A stretch of 42,341 nt of DNA from Mesorhizobium sp. (GTDB lineage Bacteria; Pseudomonadota; Alphaproteobacteria; Rhizobiales; Rhizobiaceae): assembly GCA_004017535.1 (NCBI GenBank), contig SAJS01000029.1, positions 1 through 42,341 of the forward strand, in the 5' to 3' direction. The notes beneath the pieces are model-generated. The model was given only the letters and a program-made list of their open reading frames with translations, did not search any database and was not told the origin of the DNA. The position numbers and the translations under genes are program-made. Each line of letters begins with the position of its first letter. The stretch's first letter is position 1. Shown piece after piece: positions 1 through 8,846 of this stretch.

Positions 1-66
1 GGCCCGTCCGAGCAACCCTCGGACGCGCAGTGTAGGGCGAGCCACCTCATCGGCAGAGGCGGACAT
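1..66 (-). mobile_element. tnpC: IS66-type tnpC, possible 5' end (cut by window edge)
   Basis: On the minus strand an ATG at 66 opens a short frame beginning MSASADEVAR and running off the left edge. It lies downstream of the tnpB remnant, where tnpC starts in IS66 elements, and the first residues resemble IS66 TnpC starts. Only about 22 codons are visible, so the call rests mainly on position. Confidence 0.35.
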
Positions 67-132
67 ACGGTCTTACGCTTCGTCATCGCGCGAAGGAATG
101 ATCCATCCGCTCCGCCATGCCAGCGGTTTTGC

Positions 133-490
133 TCATCCCGCCGAGCTTGGACGCCAGGTTTTTGCGGCATTCGCCTGTCGATGTCTTCGAGCAAGTAGCC
201 GAGTTGTGCAGGCGTGATCACCACCGTGCCGTCGACCGCCGATGGCCAGAAGCCGCGCTCGAGTTTCTTCGTGAACAGGCAAGCACCCTGGCCGTCGTGC
301 CAGATCACCTTGATCAGGCCACCCTGTCGTCCGCGGAAACAGAACAAATGGCCGCTGTGCGCAAGCCGGTGCAGGCGCTGTTCGAGACGCATGCTCGCTG
401 CCGAGCGCCTGCTTGGCGATGACACCACCGTGCCGATCCTGGCCCGCAGCAAGACTGATACCGGCCGCATCTGGACCTTACGTTTCCGAT
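133..490 (-). pseudogene. tnpB: IS66 family accessory protein TnpB (Orf2), broken
   Basis: Reading the minus strand gives the conserved core of IS66 TnpB: HSGHLFCFRG, then GGLIKVIWHDGQGACLFTKK, then WPSAVDGTVVITPAQLGYLL. The last part of the protein (RMPQK followed by TWRPSSAG and a stop at 133) is in another frame because of an indel in the run of As near 156-163. The first 30-40 residues, upstream of about 390, are too decayed to align. TnpB is required for IS66 transposition with TnpC, but this copy cannot make a full protein. The 5' boundary is approximate. Confidence 0.8.
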
Positions 491-544
491 TCCGACGTGA
501 AGCCGGCGACCATTCCAGTCAAAAGTCGGCCAGTTTTCGGCACT

Positions 545-1915
545 GAGCACTACGGGAATAGCGCGCAGTACGGTGCAGGGTAATCTGCAGCGCGCAGCGG
601 TGGTTGGATTGAGCTGGCCCTTGCCGGGCGAACTGACCGACGATGCGCTCAAAAACAAACTTTTCACTCGCAACTTCGTCAAAGAGGGCACGAGAAAGAC
701 GCACAGAACCAAACTGGGCTGATCTTGCCGTCGAGCTCAAGAAGCCCGGCGTCACCTTGCTCATCCTCGGGAGGAGTATCGTGGGTCGCATCCCGAAGGA
801 TATGGCTACAGTCGCTTCTGCGAACTCTTTTTGCCGTTTCGAGCAACGACTTTCGCTTACGATGCCGCCGGGAGCATCCGGCCGGCGACAAGGTCTTCGT
901 TGACAATTCCCGGTTGTTGATCGCAAGACCCGTGAGATCCGCGAGGCATAGGTCTTCGTGGCGGTGCTCGGCGCCTCCAGCTTCATCTATGCGGAGGCGA
1001 CTTGGACGCAAACGCTGGACTGGATCGGCTCGCATTTCCGGATGTTTCGTTTCTTCGGAGGCGTTCCCCGGCGGATCGATCTCCACAATCTGAAGTCCGG
1101 AGTCAGGCGCCAGTTTCTACGAAGCAGCTACGGCATGGTGGCATCCCACCATGGCGTCGGCGCTTTTCCGGCACGGCCGCGGCGAACGAAGGACAAATCC
1201 AGAGTCGAGATCGGCGTCCGCTTCGCGAAATCATGTATACTGGGACGGATGCGCAATCAGACCTTCTTCTCGCTTACTAAAGCCAATGTCGCCATTGCTG
1301 AGCGTCAGTCGCCAGCAACTGTTCGAGAGTGTCGAGCGTGCCGCACTCCGCAAGCCTTCCGAGCGAAGACTACTGTTTGCCGAATGACGTTTGGCCCGTG
1401 TCTCGACGGATTGCGATGTCGAGTTCAAGACGTTCTTCTATTCCGTGCCGCACAGCCTCATTCGCCAGCAGAGCGATCTGAGAGCAACGGCGCGCACCAT
1501 CGAGATCTTCCACCGCGGCTAGGGAGTCGCGGTGCACCAAGGCCGCCATGGAGGTCCTCGCCATGGGACCGATCCGGATCAGCCCACCGGCGCTATGCCG
1601 AATGGACACCGGAGCGCTTTCGGCGTGGGACCACGTCGATCGGGCGCAGACCGAATGCCTGATCTTCGCAATTCTCGCCAGCCGCCCACTTCCCGAGCAG
1701 GGCTTTCGAACATGTCTGGGCATCGTACGCCTGTTTCGCGACATCGATCGTAATCGGGCCGAAGCCGTATCCGCGCCCGCGCTGTCGAGATCGGTTGCCT
1801 GAACTGCAAGAGCTTTGCCTCGCTTGTCGCGAATCACAAGGCCGCAAGGCATTCACCGAACCGACCGCCATTGTCGATCCCGCTAATCTGCGTGGCCCTG
1901 ATTACTTTCATTAAG
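545..1915 (+). pseudogene. istA: IS21 family transposase IstA, multiply frameshifted
   Basis: Fragments of IstA appear in order in different frames: TGIARSTV and LSWPLPGELTDDALKNKLF near 550-665, YGYSRFCELF near 800-835, FVAVLGASSF near 953-982, RMFRFFGGVPR near 1040-1075, SYGMVASHHGVGAFPARPRR near 1127-1187, and RFAKSCILGRMRNQTFFSL near 1221-1277. C-terminal pieces follow (HTFFYSVPHSLIRQQ-like near 1428-1470, QGFRTCLG near 1699-1722). IstA is the DDE transposase of IS21 elements. At least five frameshifts or stops and a missing N-terminus make this a dead copy. It is followed after about 12 bases by istB, the normal IS21 order. Confidence 0.88.
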
Positions 1916-1926
1916 GAGACAAACCC

Positions 1927-2205
1927 ATGCTGATCAATCCGACCATCGACATACCGCGAGAGCTCGGCCTTTATGGTATGACAACCGCTTTCCAGGAGCT
2001 CGACGCACAATCCGAAGCGCGCGGCCTCGAGTACGGCGAATGGCTTGCCATGCTGCTCGAACCCCAGCGACCACGCGCCGCCAGAATCGTTTCGAGGCTC
2101 GCGGCAGGGCTGCCAAGCTTGCCATGATGCACAGATCGAGAATGCCGACTTTTGTGCTGCGCGCCGTCTCGACCGCAATCTCCTCATGGCGCTTGCCGGC
2201 TGCGA
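1927..2205 (+). pseudogene. istB: IS21 family helper ATPase IstB, N-terminal fragment
   Basis: The ATG at 1927 follows a good ribosome-binding site (aaggag at 1913-1918). The frame begins MLINPTIDIPRELGLYGM and shows GLEYGEWLAMLLE, the usual start of IstB. The frame breaks near 2060. The next conserved part (DAQIENADF, then RLDRNLLMALAGCD, about 2127-2205) is in another frame. The sequence then jumps straight into the C-terminal part of an IS66 TnpC, so the P-loop ATPase core is gone. IstB normally assists IstA in target selection; this fragment is not functional. Confidence 0.85.
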
Positions 2206-2211
2206 CAGAAA

Positions 2212-2515
2212 GCAGGTCTGGATGCGGGCAGAGCGGGCAAGACTGTCGCGAAACTCTCCGGTCGCCGAGACAATCGCCTATATGCTGAAGCGCTGGGAAG
2301 GGTTCACGACCTTCCTCGGCGACGGCCGGATCTTGCCTCACCAACGCGGCCGAACGCGCGCTGCGTCGGTTTTGCTCTCGGCGGGAAAGGCTTGGCTATT
2401 TGCAGGCTCCGATCGTGGTGCCGATCGCGCCGCCTTCGTGGCGACGCTGATCAACACCGCCAAGCCCAACGGCATCGATCCGCAGGCCTGGCTGGCCGCT
2501 GTTCTCGCCCGGTGA
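2212..2515 (+). pseudogene. tnpC: IS66 transposase TnpC, C-terminal fragment (copy 1)
   Basis: The frame shows AETIAYMLKRWEGFTTFL, then after an indel LLSAGKAWLFAGSDRGADRA and TLINTAKPNGIDPQAWL. These are the last hundred or so residues of the IS66 DDE transposase. The usual end (IADHP...LLPW) is missing, because the reading frame is cut after VLAR by a 62-bp repeat that supplies a stop. The fragment is joined at its 5' end to the IstB remnant, so this is an IS66-into-IS21 junction that has since been deleted on both sides. Confidence 0.85.
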
Positions 2516-2696
2516 GCAACGACAGAATAGCTAACCCCGAAAAGTCCAACATTGGCGAATAGCTCAGGCGAAAGGCTTGGCTATTTGCAGGCTCCGATCG
2601 TGGTGCCGATCGCGTCGCCTTCGTGGCGACGCTGATCAACACCGCCAAGCCCAACGGCATTGATCCGCAGGCCTGGCTGGCCGCTGTTCTCGCCCG
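2386..2696 (+). repeat. Tandem direct repeat of the IS66 tnpC 3' end
   Basis: Bases 2386-2511 recur at 2571-2696 (126 bp) with only two mismatches (a C/T pair near 2430/2615 and another near 2500/2685). The two copies are separated by the 59 bases 2512-2570, part of the 62-bp repeat described separately. The near-identity shows a recent duplication rather than two independent insertions. Confidence 0.95.
2509..2570 (+). repeat. 62-bp perfect direct repeat, copy 1
   Basis: This stretch starts ccggtgagcaacgacagaat and ends tggcgaatagctcaggcg. It is identical to 3027-3088. Here it sits between the two copies of the tnpC 3' end. Its second copy abuts the 3' end of the acetyltransferase gene, so it looks like displaced flanking DNA of that gene. 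Confidence 0.95.
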
Positions 2697-2790
2697 CATC
2701 GCCGACACGCCGATCGAGGACTTGCTTCCGTGGAATTCGAGTCCTTTGACTTGGGGCCGTCAGATGGGATACCGCAACTCCGCACCTACA
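2571..2790 (+). pseudogene. tnpC: IS66 transposase TnpC, C-terminal fragment (copy 2)
   Basis: The frame repeats TLINTAKPNGIDPQAWL and, unlike copy 1, continues into IADTPIEDLLPWNS, the normal C-terminal end of IS66 TnpC. There is no start and no catalytic core, so this is a remnant. Between it and the next gene (about 2790-3026) no further gene was recognised. Confidence 0.85.
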
Positions 2791-3026
2791 CGCTCAATAT
2801 ATGGCCGATACGCTCGAAGAGGACGAAGACTTTTTTGCGAGATTGCTCGATCGAGATGTGCTCTCGCGACGGCCTGAGCCCCTAAGGCAGGGCTACCGTC
2901 ACGGGCAGAAAATCGCCCGAGACCATAGCCAACCTAGCCTTGGCCGTATTAATACGCATTCTCTCGTCCTTTTGAATTACCATCATCGGCCACGCCGCCC
3001 CCCCTCGTTACTTCAACCGGGCCGAA

Positions 3027-3088
3027 CCGGTGAGCAACGACAGAATAGCTAACCCCGAAAAGTCCAACATTGGCGAATAGCTCAGGCG
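3027..3088 (+). repeat. 62-bp perfect direct repeat, copy 2
   Basis: Identical to 2509-2570. It overlaps the last few bases of the minus-strand acetyltransferase gene (stop at 3082-3084), so this copy is probably the original position. Confidence 0.95.
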
Positions 3089-3591
3089 GATGCAGATTGC
3101 GGTCGTTGCAATTTCCTCCAGCGCCATACGTCGTTGTGCCATTCACCATGAATGCATGCCGCTTCGTGTAGAACCGCGACGGGTCGAAAGAACGAATCAA
3201 CGCTTTTTATACTTCGCATATTTCTTTCATAGGCGCGCGACACAAGTAGTCGGAATCCAAGATTGCTGGCCTTCTCAACCAAATGTGCAAGCATCAGCTT
3301 GCCAAGGCCCCTTCCTCGATGATTCTCATCAATGTAGCGTGACATCTCGGCGATGTCCGTATATTCGGGGCGTACGGAAAATATACTTAACGAGCACCAG
3401 CCGATCACAGTCCCATTCTCAATTTCATAGACGAACGCAGGATACGGATCTTGATGTTCGCGTAGCCAGGCGACGCGTTCTCTGTGAGTGTCAGGAGCGA
3501 TTTGACTGATGGCAAAGACGCCGGGCTTCATCGCTTGATTGTAGATCTTTACCATGTCATGGGCATCGGCATAAGCTGCACGTCGAAACAT
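3082..3591 (-). CDS. GNAT N-acetyltransferase, phosphinothricin acetyltransferase-like
   Basis: The 169-residue protein is a GNAT-fold acetyl-CoA-dependent N-acetyltransferase resembling the Bar/PAT group. It has the N-terminal RRAAYADAHDMVKIYNQA, the strand EMSRYIDENHRGRGLGKLML with the acetyl-CoA pyrophosphate loop (RGRGLG, around residues 92-97), and the C-terminal LHEAACIHGEWHNDVWRW typical of this subfamily. Such enzymes acetylate small amines such as phosphinothricin, methionine sulfoximine or related compounds; the actual substrate cannot be read. The start at 3591 has a strong ribosome-binding site (AGGAGG, 8 bases upstream). The gene is divergent from a second GNAT gene at 3877. The stretch NMRSIKSVDSFFRPVAVL departs from the usual pattern, so minor decay is possible. 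Confidence 0.85.
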   Translation of the reverse strand: MFRRAAYADAHDMVKIYNQAMKPGVFAISQIAPDTHRERVAWLREHQDPYPAFVYEIENGTVIGWCSLSIFSVRPEYTDIAEMSRYIDENHRGRGLGKLMLAHLVEKASNLGFRLLVSRAYERNMRSIKSVDSFFRPVAVLHEAACIHGEWHNDVWRWRKLQRPQSASA

Positions 3592-3876
3592 TGGTCAACC
3601 TCCTAGCATTCTTGTTTAAGGCGTGCACGGTGCTACGCGCCTCAGTGTCAACCGAGGTCTGCCTATCGTGGTCCGGAAACGGACGCGTGCTTGTACCCTG
3701 CAAACGTCTACCGTTATTGCCCAGACTGCGGATCAGGCGCCCGGCGGTGCATGCCGAACAGACACGGTCAGATCTGTCAAAACTAGCTATGAACTCTGGT
3801 AGGTTGCCCGGAGCTCTGGAAATCGCCACCTTCAGACAGCTAGACCAACCGCCATCCAATGATTGGAAGACGTCAA

Positions 3877-4383
3877 ATGTCCTATCAAGTCCGTCCGTTG
3901 CTAATAGGTGACCTGACCAGAGTAACAGAGATATATAACGCCGCATGTCGTGCAAGGGAATCGACGCAAGGAACGCGCCCCTGGAGTAGAAAAGAAATGG
4001 AAGAATTTCTACTCGATCGCCCGGCATTTGAGTCCTACACGTGTGTGAACAAGGGTGCCGTGGTTGGCTGGACGGCACTCACCCGGTTTCGCGTCAGGGA
4101 AGACGTTAGGCATACAGCCGAAATGTCTCTGTATGTTGAAGAGCCATTCCGTCGTATGGGAATAGGGTCACTTCTTGCGCACACCATCTTAAATCGAGCA
4201 GGTATTCTTAATCTTCACTGCATCTTTTCACTTGTATTTAAAGATATTCCTCACGTTGCGACATTCGCGGAAAAGAGGTGCGGATTTTCAGTCGCCGGAT
4301 GCCTTCAGGAGGCATTTTCCGACAACGGAAAGCATCACGACATCTTGGTCCTTGAAAAACTTAGAATAGGGTCTCCACCATGA
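3877..4383 (+). CDS. GNAT family N-acetyltransferase
   Basis: The 168-residue protein has the same layout as its divergent neighbour: an N-terminal YQVRPLLIGDLTRVTEIYNA, the central AEMSLYVEEPFRRMGIGSLL with the acetyl-CoA loop RRMGIG, and a C-terminal end EAFSDNGKHHDILVLEKL. It belongs to the phosphinothricin-acetyltransferase-like GNATs, more divergent than the neighbour. The ATG at 3877 is preferred over one at 3859 because GGAAGA lies six bases before it and the protein then starts at the usual place. The 285 bp between the two GNAT genes must carry both promoters. The substrate is unknown. Confidence 0.8.
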   Translation: MSYQVRPLLIGDLTRVTEIYNAACRARESTQGTRPWSRKEMEEFLLDRPAFESYTCVNKGAVVGWTALTRFRVREDVRHTAEMSLYVEEPFRRMGIGSLLAHTILNRAGILNLHCIFSLVFKDIPHVATFAEKRCGFSVAGCLQEAFSDNGKHHDILVLEKLRIGSPP

Positions 4384-5226
4384 TTGGACGGAGGCATATG
4401 CCCCGCCCAAGCTTGATCATCGAGCCGACAAGGTGTCGCTCTCCAACGACAAGATCGTCGCCCTATTGAGAGCTCCAGCAGTTCGGAAATGCCGATGAAG
4501 CCGGATCCCGCCCACGTCGCAGGCCTCACGCAAGAGGATGTACCGGATATGACATCACGTCCGCGCAGCTCGAACATCGATACCTTGCGGACCAGTCATC
4601 GTTACGCAGAAAGATCTCCCGCTTTCTCCCACTCTCTCGGTCGCCGGATTCGCTCGGCAAGCTAGTTTTCAAGATTTCCGGCCCGAAAGCCGCAAGCCAG
4701 TTACGCAAAACGTTTACGACGTTCTTCGGGTGCGTAACATGCGACCATTGAGGCCCGAAAATCCGGCTTTTCAGGAGCGGACCGAGCGCGGGTTCGCCGG
4801 CCGGAGTTGCACCAGAAAGCCCTTCGCCAGCTGCGAGCGTTGCTCGCGAGCTGCCGGACCTTTAGGCGAAACGCATCATTGCTGCGATCTGCAATCGTAA
4901 AGATCCTGAGAAGTTGTTCGAAGCGTCTGTGGTATTGGTTCACCCGGCTACCCGACCCCCCGAAATGGGCCGAAACAATAACGAACGTTGCCGACAACGT
5001 TGCGGATGATCTTTCTAGTTGCGTGGCCAGGCGGATTTGAAGAGCCATGATTTTGGGCGACGTGCTCATTTTCGCTAGCCGCGGTGGCGGTGGTTCCTTC
5101 AGGCAAGCGCCGGCCATCTGAAAACGCGATCGCAGGGTCCGGGACATTATATTGGCGAACTCAACGGCAAGTGGCGCATAGTTGGCGAGCAGCCGATCGA
5201 ACTCCATCCACCGTCAACGCCGTCCG
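4384..5226. other. No recognisable gene (about 840 bp)
   Basis: Both strands hold only medium-length open frames with no motif I recognise, for example a minus-strand frame 4701-5207 and a plus-strand frame 4807-5040. Codon texture is unlike the neighbouring genes. This is probably decayed sequence plus the promoter region of the downstream catabolic cluster. No clear sigma-70 or operator motif stands out. Confidence 0.4.
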
Positions 5227-6513
5227 ATGAATCGAGCGAATAAAGTGCAGATCAAAGACGTTCTTGTCGCGCCTGGCAATGGCGCGTTTTTCTATGACGA
5301 TCAGGCCGCCATTCGGTCCGGCGCGGTGCAGGACGGCTTTTTGTATGTCGGCGAACCGATAACGCCTGGTTTCGTTTTCATTCGGCATCCAGCATCGTCG
5401 CTCAGCATTGGGCTTGTCCTGTCCGATGACAGCGTTGTCTGGGGCGACATGATGGGCGTCCAATACTCTGGTGCTGGCGGACGCGATTCGCTGTTCGACG
5501 CCGATCAAATTTGGGATTTGACGTCACGCGTCGTTGCACCGCGGCTTCTCGATGTAGATGCGTCTCGCTACCTGGAAGCATGCGCCCAGGTATTCGAACC
5601 TCACGAACATAAACGGCTGCCCCTCGCGGTTGAGTATGGCGTCAGCCAAGCGTTGCTCCGAGCGGTGGCCCAACTTCGTCGAAAGACGATGGCAGAGGTC
5701 ATATGTGCCGAATTTAATTTGCGGCTCCCGACGCGAAGGGTCCCGATTTACTGCCAAAGCGGCGATGCTCGCGAAATTAACGTGGACAAGATGATTCTGA
5801 AGGCGGTGGATGTGCTTCCCCACGGGCTAATCAACTCACGGCAGAAATTCGGTGTCGGCGGCCGATCTTTCATGGAGTTTGTGAAGTGGGTTGCAGCGCG
5901 CACGCGCGAAATCGGCGGCTCCGAGTATAAACCGGTGCTGCATTTTGATGTCTATGGCTGGATCGGCCAGGAAATCGGCCTGGAGCCGCAACGGATCGCC
6001 GACTTTATCTGCAAGGTTGCAGATACCGTCCCCGGTTTCATGATCAACATCGAATCCCCGGCGGATTTTGGTTCGACGCAAGCTCAAATTGAGAACTACG
6101 CCAAGATCGTATCGATTGTGGACAGCCGAGGTTCCAGTGCTCGAATTGTCGTGGATGAGAGGTGCAACACGCTTGACGATATTCGGCTCTTTGCCGAAGC
6201 GAGAGCCGCGCATCTAGTTCAAATCAAGACGCCCGATGTCGGCTCATTGGCTGACACGGCACGTGCCGTGCTCCTGTGCAAGGAGAACAAGGTAGGCGCG
6301 TACGTTGGAGGAAGCTGTACCGAGACCGATCTCTCTGCCCAGGCTTCTGTCCACATATCGGTGGCGACCCAGGCAGACATGATGCTCGCGAAGCCTGGAA
6401 TGGGAGTCGACGAGGCATTCTCGATCGTCGGCAATGAACAGAACCGGTTGCTGGCGATGCTGAACCGTCGTCGGGTTCAAAACGAAATGTTGGATAACGA
6501 GCGCGGTGTGTAG
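5227..6513 (+). CDS. mal: Methylaspartate ammonia-lyase (EC 4.3.1.2)
   Basis: This enolase-superfamily enzyme removes ammonia from (2S,3S)-3-methylaspartate to give mesaconate. With the start at 5227 (MNRANKVQIKDVLVAPGNGA) it is 428 residues, against 413 for the Clostridium tetanomorphum enzyme. The active site lines up with that enzyme: metal ligands D241 (HFDVYG), E276 (NIESP) and D310 (VVDERCN), catalytic base K334 and Q332 (LVQIKTPDVG), and H199 (PHGLINS). These are offset by +3 (+5 for the histidine) from the clostridial D238/E273/D307/K331/Q329/H194. The longer start at 5182 adds 15 residues with no family counterpart. No good ribosome-binding site is seen. The stop lies two bases before the CoA-transferase start, so the two are co-translated. 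No glutamate mutase gene is present in the window, so the source of methylaspartate is open. Confidence 0.95.
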   Translation: MNRANKVQIKDVLVAPGNGAFFYDDQAAIRSGAVQDGFLYVGEPITPGFVFIRHPASSLSIGLVLSDDSVVWGDMMGVQYSGAGGRDSLFDADQIWDLTSRVVAPRLLDVDASRYLEACAQVFEPHEHKRLPLAVEYGVSQALLRAVAQLRRKTMAEVICAEFNLRLPTRRVPIYCQSGDAREINVDKMILKAVDVLPHGLINSRQKFGVGGRSFMEFVKWVAARTREIGGSEYKPVLHFDVYGWIGQEIGLEPQRIADFICKVADTVPGFMINIESPADFGSTQAQIENYAKIVSIVDSRGSSARIVVDERCNTLDDIRLFAEARAAHLVQIKTPDVGSLADTARAVLLCKENKVGAYVGGSCTETDLSAQASVHISVATQADMMLAKPGMGVDEAFSIVGNEQNRLLAMLNRRRVQNEMLDNERGV

Positions 6514-6515
6514 CC

Positions 6516-7667
6516 ATGCAGAACTGCCTTGAGGGGATCACCGTCGTTGCTGTGGAGCAGGCCGTTGCTGCACCATATGCATCGTCTCGCCTTGCGGATG
6601 CTGGCGCCCGGGTGATCAAGGTTGAGAGGCCTGAGGGAGACTTCGCCCGGAATTACGACAAGTTGGTGCGGGGACAAAGCGCCTATTTCGTCTGGCTCAA
6701 CCGCGGTAAGGAGTCCGTTTGCCTGGACTTGAGGTTGGAGGCGGACCGTGCCGTACTGGACTCTCTTGTTGCTGCTGCCGACGTCTTTATCCAGAATCTG
6801 AAGCCGGGCAGCATCGAGAAACTGGGCTTCGGGTCTGCCGATCTTCGCCGACGCTTTCCGCGCCTGATCACCTGCGACATTTCGGGCTTCGGGGAGGGGG
6901 GGGCGTTTTCCCATCTCAAGGCCTATGATCTCATCGTCCAAGCCGAAACTGGTCTGTGTGCGATCACCGGTACGCAACAGGGCCCCGCCAGGGTAGGGGT
7001 GTCGGTTTGCGATATCTCGGCAGGGATGACAGCACACAGCGCCATACTCCAGGCGCTGTATCATCGCGAGGTCATTGGCAAGGGGGCTAGCATTCAGGTG
7101 TCCCTGTTCGATGCCGTCGCAGACTGGATGAATGTGCCGGTTCTTCAGCACGACTACGGCAGCTACCAGACGGTACGCGCGGGCGTCAAACACCCCTCAC
7201 TGGCGCCGTATGGCGCCTATCGGTGCTCCGATGGCAAAGACGTCATCTTCTCCGTCCAGAATGACCGGGAATGGGTGAATTTCTGCGAGCTATTCCTGAA
7301 GCAGCCTGAGCTCACTCGCGCACTTGGTTTCGCCGACAACATGGAGCGCCTGGGTCACCGTGAGCAACTTGATGAGATCGTTGAAAGACGGTTTTCCAAA
7401 CTGTCCAGCCACGAAGCAATGCAGGAGCTTGAGGCGGCTGGTTTGGCGTATGGGCGCTTGAACGAAGTGGCGGACATTTCAAGGCATCCTCACGTTCGCA
7501 GGGTTGAGGTGGGCACCCCTGAAGGAACTGTAGAGACCATAGCTCCGGCAGCAATCTTCAACTCTGAGCGCCTCTCGCTGCGCCCAGTTCCGGCTCTTGG
7601 TGCGCATACGGAGGCTGTCCGCGAGGAGGTTCGAGCAGGCTTGGGCGCAAGCGCCGTGTCAGCATGA
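6516..7667 (+). CDS. CaiB/BaiF class III CoA-transferase, probable mesaconate/citramalate CoA-transferase
   Basis: The 383-residue protein is a class III (formyl-CoA-transferase-like) CoA-transferase. It starts with LEGITVVAVEQAVAAPYASS, carries the ADAGARVIKVERPEGDFAR and WLNRGKESVCLDL blocks, and has the catalytic aspartate D138 in AYDLIVQAETGL, which forms the acyl-enzyme intermediate. Family members here usually move CoA from succinyl-CoA to a C4 or C5 dicarboxylate. Between methylaspartate ammonia-lyase and a CitE-type lyase, the acceptor is most likely (S)-citramalate or mesaconate. Since no MaoC-type mesaconyl-CoA hydratase is present and a class I fumarase/mesaconase is, I favour citramalate. 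This is an inference from context. The protein is slightly shorter than formyl-CoA transferases, as are known mesaconyl-CoA transferases. Confidence 0.85.
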   Translation: MQNCLEGITVVAVEQAVAAPYASSRLADAGARVIKVERPEGDFARNYDKLVRGQSAYFVWLNRGKESVCLDLRLEADRAVLDSLVAAADVFIQNLKPGSIEKLGFGSADLRRRFPRLITCDISGFGEGGAFSHLKAYDLIVQAETGLCAITGTQQGPARVGVSVCDISAGMTAHSAILQALYHREVIGKGASIQVSLFDAVADWMNVPVLQHDYGSYQTVRAGVKHPSLAPYGAYRCSDGKDVIFSVQNDREWVNFCELFLKQPELTRALGFADNMERLGHREQLDEIVERRFSKLSSHEAMQELEAAGLAYGRLNEVADISRHPHVRRVEVGTPEGTVETIAPAAIFNSERLSLRPVPALGAHTEAVREEVRAGLGASAVSA

Positions 7668-7801
7668 GCGCGCCTATTGTCGGGCAAGGGACGCGATCCC
7701 GATTACAGAGTACTTACCAACTTCGGGTCCCTCCCAACGCCACAGCCGGCCAGCGAGTTCACTGACACCGCCCGCGCTAAAATGACCGCAGAGGCGACAT
7801 T

Positions 7802-8713
7802 ATGGATCACACCGTCCCGGCCCTTGAAAGCCCGATTTTTGTTCCCCGCTGGAGATCTCTGCTCTTCGTTCCCGCTCATGTTCCGCGCTTTGTGGAGGCG
7901 GCTCATGAGCGCGGGGCAGATGGCGTCATACTCGATCTCGAGGACTCCGTTCCCCAGGATCAAAAAGATGAATCACGGCGCCAGCTTTCTGCGTCCGTGG
8001 CAAAGGTGGGCGGCAGGGGCGCATATGTTTTAGTTCGCGTGAATCGCGGTTTGCGTGCCTTGGCGGCCGATCTCGATGCAGCCGTAGTGGCGGGTGTTGA
8101 TGCACTTGTCCTTCCGAAGACGGATTCGGCAGCGTGGGTAATAGAGATCGCGAATGCGGTATCGGAACTTGAACGAGAAAGAAGCCTTGCGCTGGGTCGA
8201 ATCAGGTTCCTTGCCCAGATCGAGACTCCGGCAGCATTGCAAAGTCTCTCAGCCATTGCGTCTGCGCATCCCAGGATGGTTGCAATGGCGCTGGGTCCTG
8301 AAGACTTCAGTGCCTCTGTTGGCGGTGCCCCGGAATTCGACCTTCTTTTGACACCGAATCTTTCCGTTCTGTTTGCGGCTCGCGCCGCTGGCTTGCTACC
8401 GCTTGGTTTCATAGGAACTATCAGCGAGTTCTCAGACAACGATAGACTTCGTGAGGCCGCGGCGCATGCGCGGCGGCTTGGCTTTACCGGAGCTTTGGCG
8501 ATCCATCCAAACCAGGTTGCCATATTCAATGAGGCTTTCTCACCAAGCCCACAGGAACTCGAGTGGGCCCGTCGTGTCCTCGCGGCGGAAAAAGATGCGA
8601 CGGCGCAAGGCAGAGGCGCGTTCGCATTGGACGGAAAGATGGTCGATCCACCGGTTATTCGAAGGGCCCGAGAAATCATCGCGACGGATCCGGGCGCCGA
8701 GTTGGCCGTTTGA
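7802..8713 (+). CDS. HpcH/HpaI-CitE family lyase, probable citramalyl-CoA lyase
   Basis: The 303-residue protein is a TIM-barrel CitE-like lyase. It has RSLLFVPAHVPRFVEAA with the substrate/CoA arginine, the metal-site block GVILDLEDSVPQDQK, FLAQIETPAAL with the second acidic metal ligand, and ALGPEDFSASVGG. Near the end GFTGALAIHPNQVAIFNEAF matches the usual C-terminal signature. Enzymes of this group cleave citryl-, malyl- or citramalyl-CoA. In this cluster the expected reaction is citramalyl-CoA to acetyl-CoA plus pyruvate. The ATG at 7802 follows a weak agagg. The 134-bp gap after the CoA-transferase contains no other gene, so it is probably in the same transcript. Confidence 0.88.
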   Translation: MDHTVPALESPIFVPRWRSLLFVPAHVPRFVEAAHERGADGVILDLEDSVPQDQKDESRRQLSASVAKVGGRGAYVLVRVNRGLRALAADLDAAVVAGVDALVLPKTDSAAWVIEIANAVSELERERSLALGRIRFLAQIETPAALQSLSAIASAHPRMVAMALGPEDFSASVGGAPEFDLLLTPNLSVLFAARAAGLLPLGFIGTISEFSDNDRLREAAAHARRLGFTGALAIHPNQVAIFNEAFSPSPQELEWARRVLAAEKDATAQGRGAFALDGKMVDPPVIRRAREIIATDPGAELAV

Positions 8714-8846
8714 GTCCTCAGCGGGTTGATCAACAAGACTGGGACGACGACAGCAAGCGTCAGCAGCTCGGCACAATTATTGCTGTCGCGCCATCACATT
8801 TCAAGGTAGATTACGTCAATTGCAGTCCGCCCTCGGAAGAGTACCC

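Noticed and set aside
4701-5207. 168-residue minus-strand open frame
   Set aside because: Its residues show no family pattern and there is no start with a ribosome-binding site. It is probably a chance frame in GC-rich DNA.
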